From Clostridia bacterium (GTDB taxonomy: Bacteria; Bacillota; Clostridia; Christensenellales; QALW01), in assembly GCA_017502165.1 (NCBI GenBank), contig JAFVVO010000039.1:1-49864 (forward strand): a stretch of DNA of 49,864 nucleotides. Direction: 5' to 3'. The first letter of the stretch is position 1. The number at the start of each line of letters is the position of its first letter. The notes under the pieces are model-generated. The model was not told the DNA's origin and did no database searches. It was given only the letters and a program-made list of their open reading frames with translations. Below are positions 49,791-49,864 of the stretch, piece after piece. Position numbers and translations under genes: made by a program.

Positions 49791-49864
49791 ATGAGCAAAA
49801 TTTTAAATGTTAGAAGATTCCAGAATAGTGATGCAAACGAAGTGTCAGCGTTAATCATTAAGAC
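49791..49864 (+). CDS. GNAT-family N-acetyltransferase, N-terminal fragment
   Basis: ATG 49791 with AGAGG upstream begins a frame open to the window edge. The 24 visible residues (MSKILNVRRFQNSDANEVSAL...) match the first strand and helix of GNAT acetyltransferases (IRxFQxSDAxxVSxL). The acetyl-CoA motif and substrate lie outside the window. Confidence 0.65.
   Translation, partial: MSKILNVRRFQNSDANEVSALIIK

Overview
The window looks like a chromosomal segment of a low- to mid-GC Gram-positive bacterium of the class Clostridia, probably an anaerobic gut-type lineage near Oscillospirales. The clues are strong AGGAGG-type ribosome binding sites, near-consensus TTGACA-17-TATAAT promoters, the darA-holB-ricT order, a yqhQ-prmC-prfA cluster, MurG/LCP/L,D-transpeptidase wall genes and a spacer-rich layout with a hairpin terminator after almost every unit. 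The organism is inferred from gene content only. Nearly everything is core housekeeping; only a few short stretches look accessory.

Layout. 1-1386 (minus): tRNA-Asp (cut by the edge), tRNA-Val and a class I/II aminotransferase. 1580-5489: Na/Pi cotransporter, a small XRE regulator facing a SLOG-family gene across a cluster of palindromic operators, and an orphan MalK/MsmX-type ATPase. 5583-7236 (minus): two exopolysaccharide genes. 7497-9039: dCMP deaminase and an orphan MurG. 9153-10484 (minus): CNNM/CBS membrane protein with a long leader. 10837-13681: complete proBAC proline operon. 13759-14556 (minus): SPOR-domain protein. 14753-20342: TypA, AI-2E-type permease, aspartate-type aminotransferase and a Re-citrate-synthase-like enzyme. 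20454-23630: small P-loop protein, threonine synthase, TrpS, zinc-ribbon membrane protein. 23695-26195: divergent fba and asnS. 26258-28959 (minus): a three-dehydrogenase cassette. 29170-30631 (minus): a stand-alone phage-like lysis cassette. 30754-31623: radical SAM protein with a possibly leaderless mRNA. 31774-35141 (minus): L,D-transpeptidase lipoprotein, NnrDE, RecX. 35272-37280: lipid kinase and an SH3 membrane protein. 37492-40059: darA-holB-ricT-cyclophilin. 40196-40845: a short unannotated membrane peptide translationally coupled to an orphan gene. 40968-44598 (minus): P-type ATPase, MgtC-like protein and a PQ-loop-like protein behind a yybP-ykoY (Mn2+) riboswitch. 45021-49272: YqhQ, PrmC, RF1, LCP protein. 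49273-49790: palindromic intergenic repeats, then the start of a GNAT acetyltransferase.

The most unusual signal is at 40155-40299. An 18-bp inverted repeat followed by a further 10-bp pairing would lock the ribosome binding site of a 57-residue membrane peptide into a long stem whose 3' arm lies inside the peptide's own coding sequence. The peptide's TGATG overlap couples it to a 158-residue protein I cannot assign. This has the features of a self-inhibiting mRNA, as in type I toxin messages, but I recognise no family. Other notable items are the XRE/SLOG operator module, the Mn2+ riboswitch operon, the isolated lysis cassette with a terminator-like hairpin at its transcription start, five exact 13-nt repeat units at 31667-31731, and a structured 190-nt leader before the CNNM gene.
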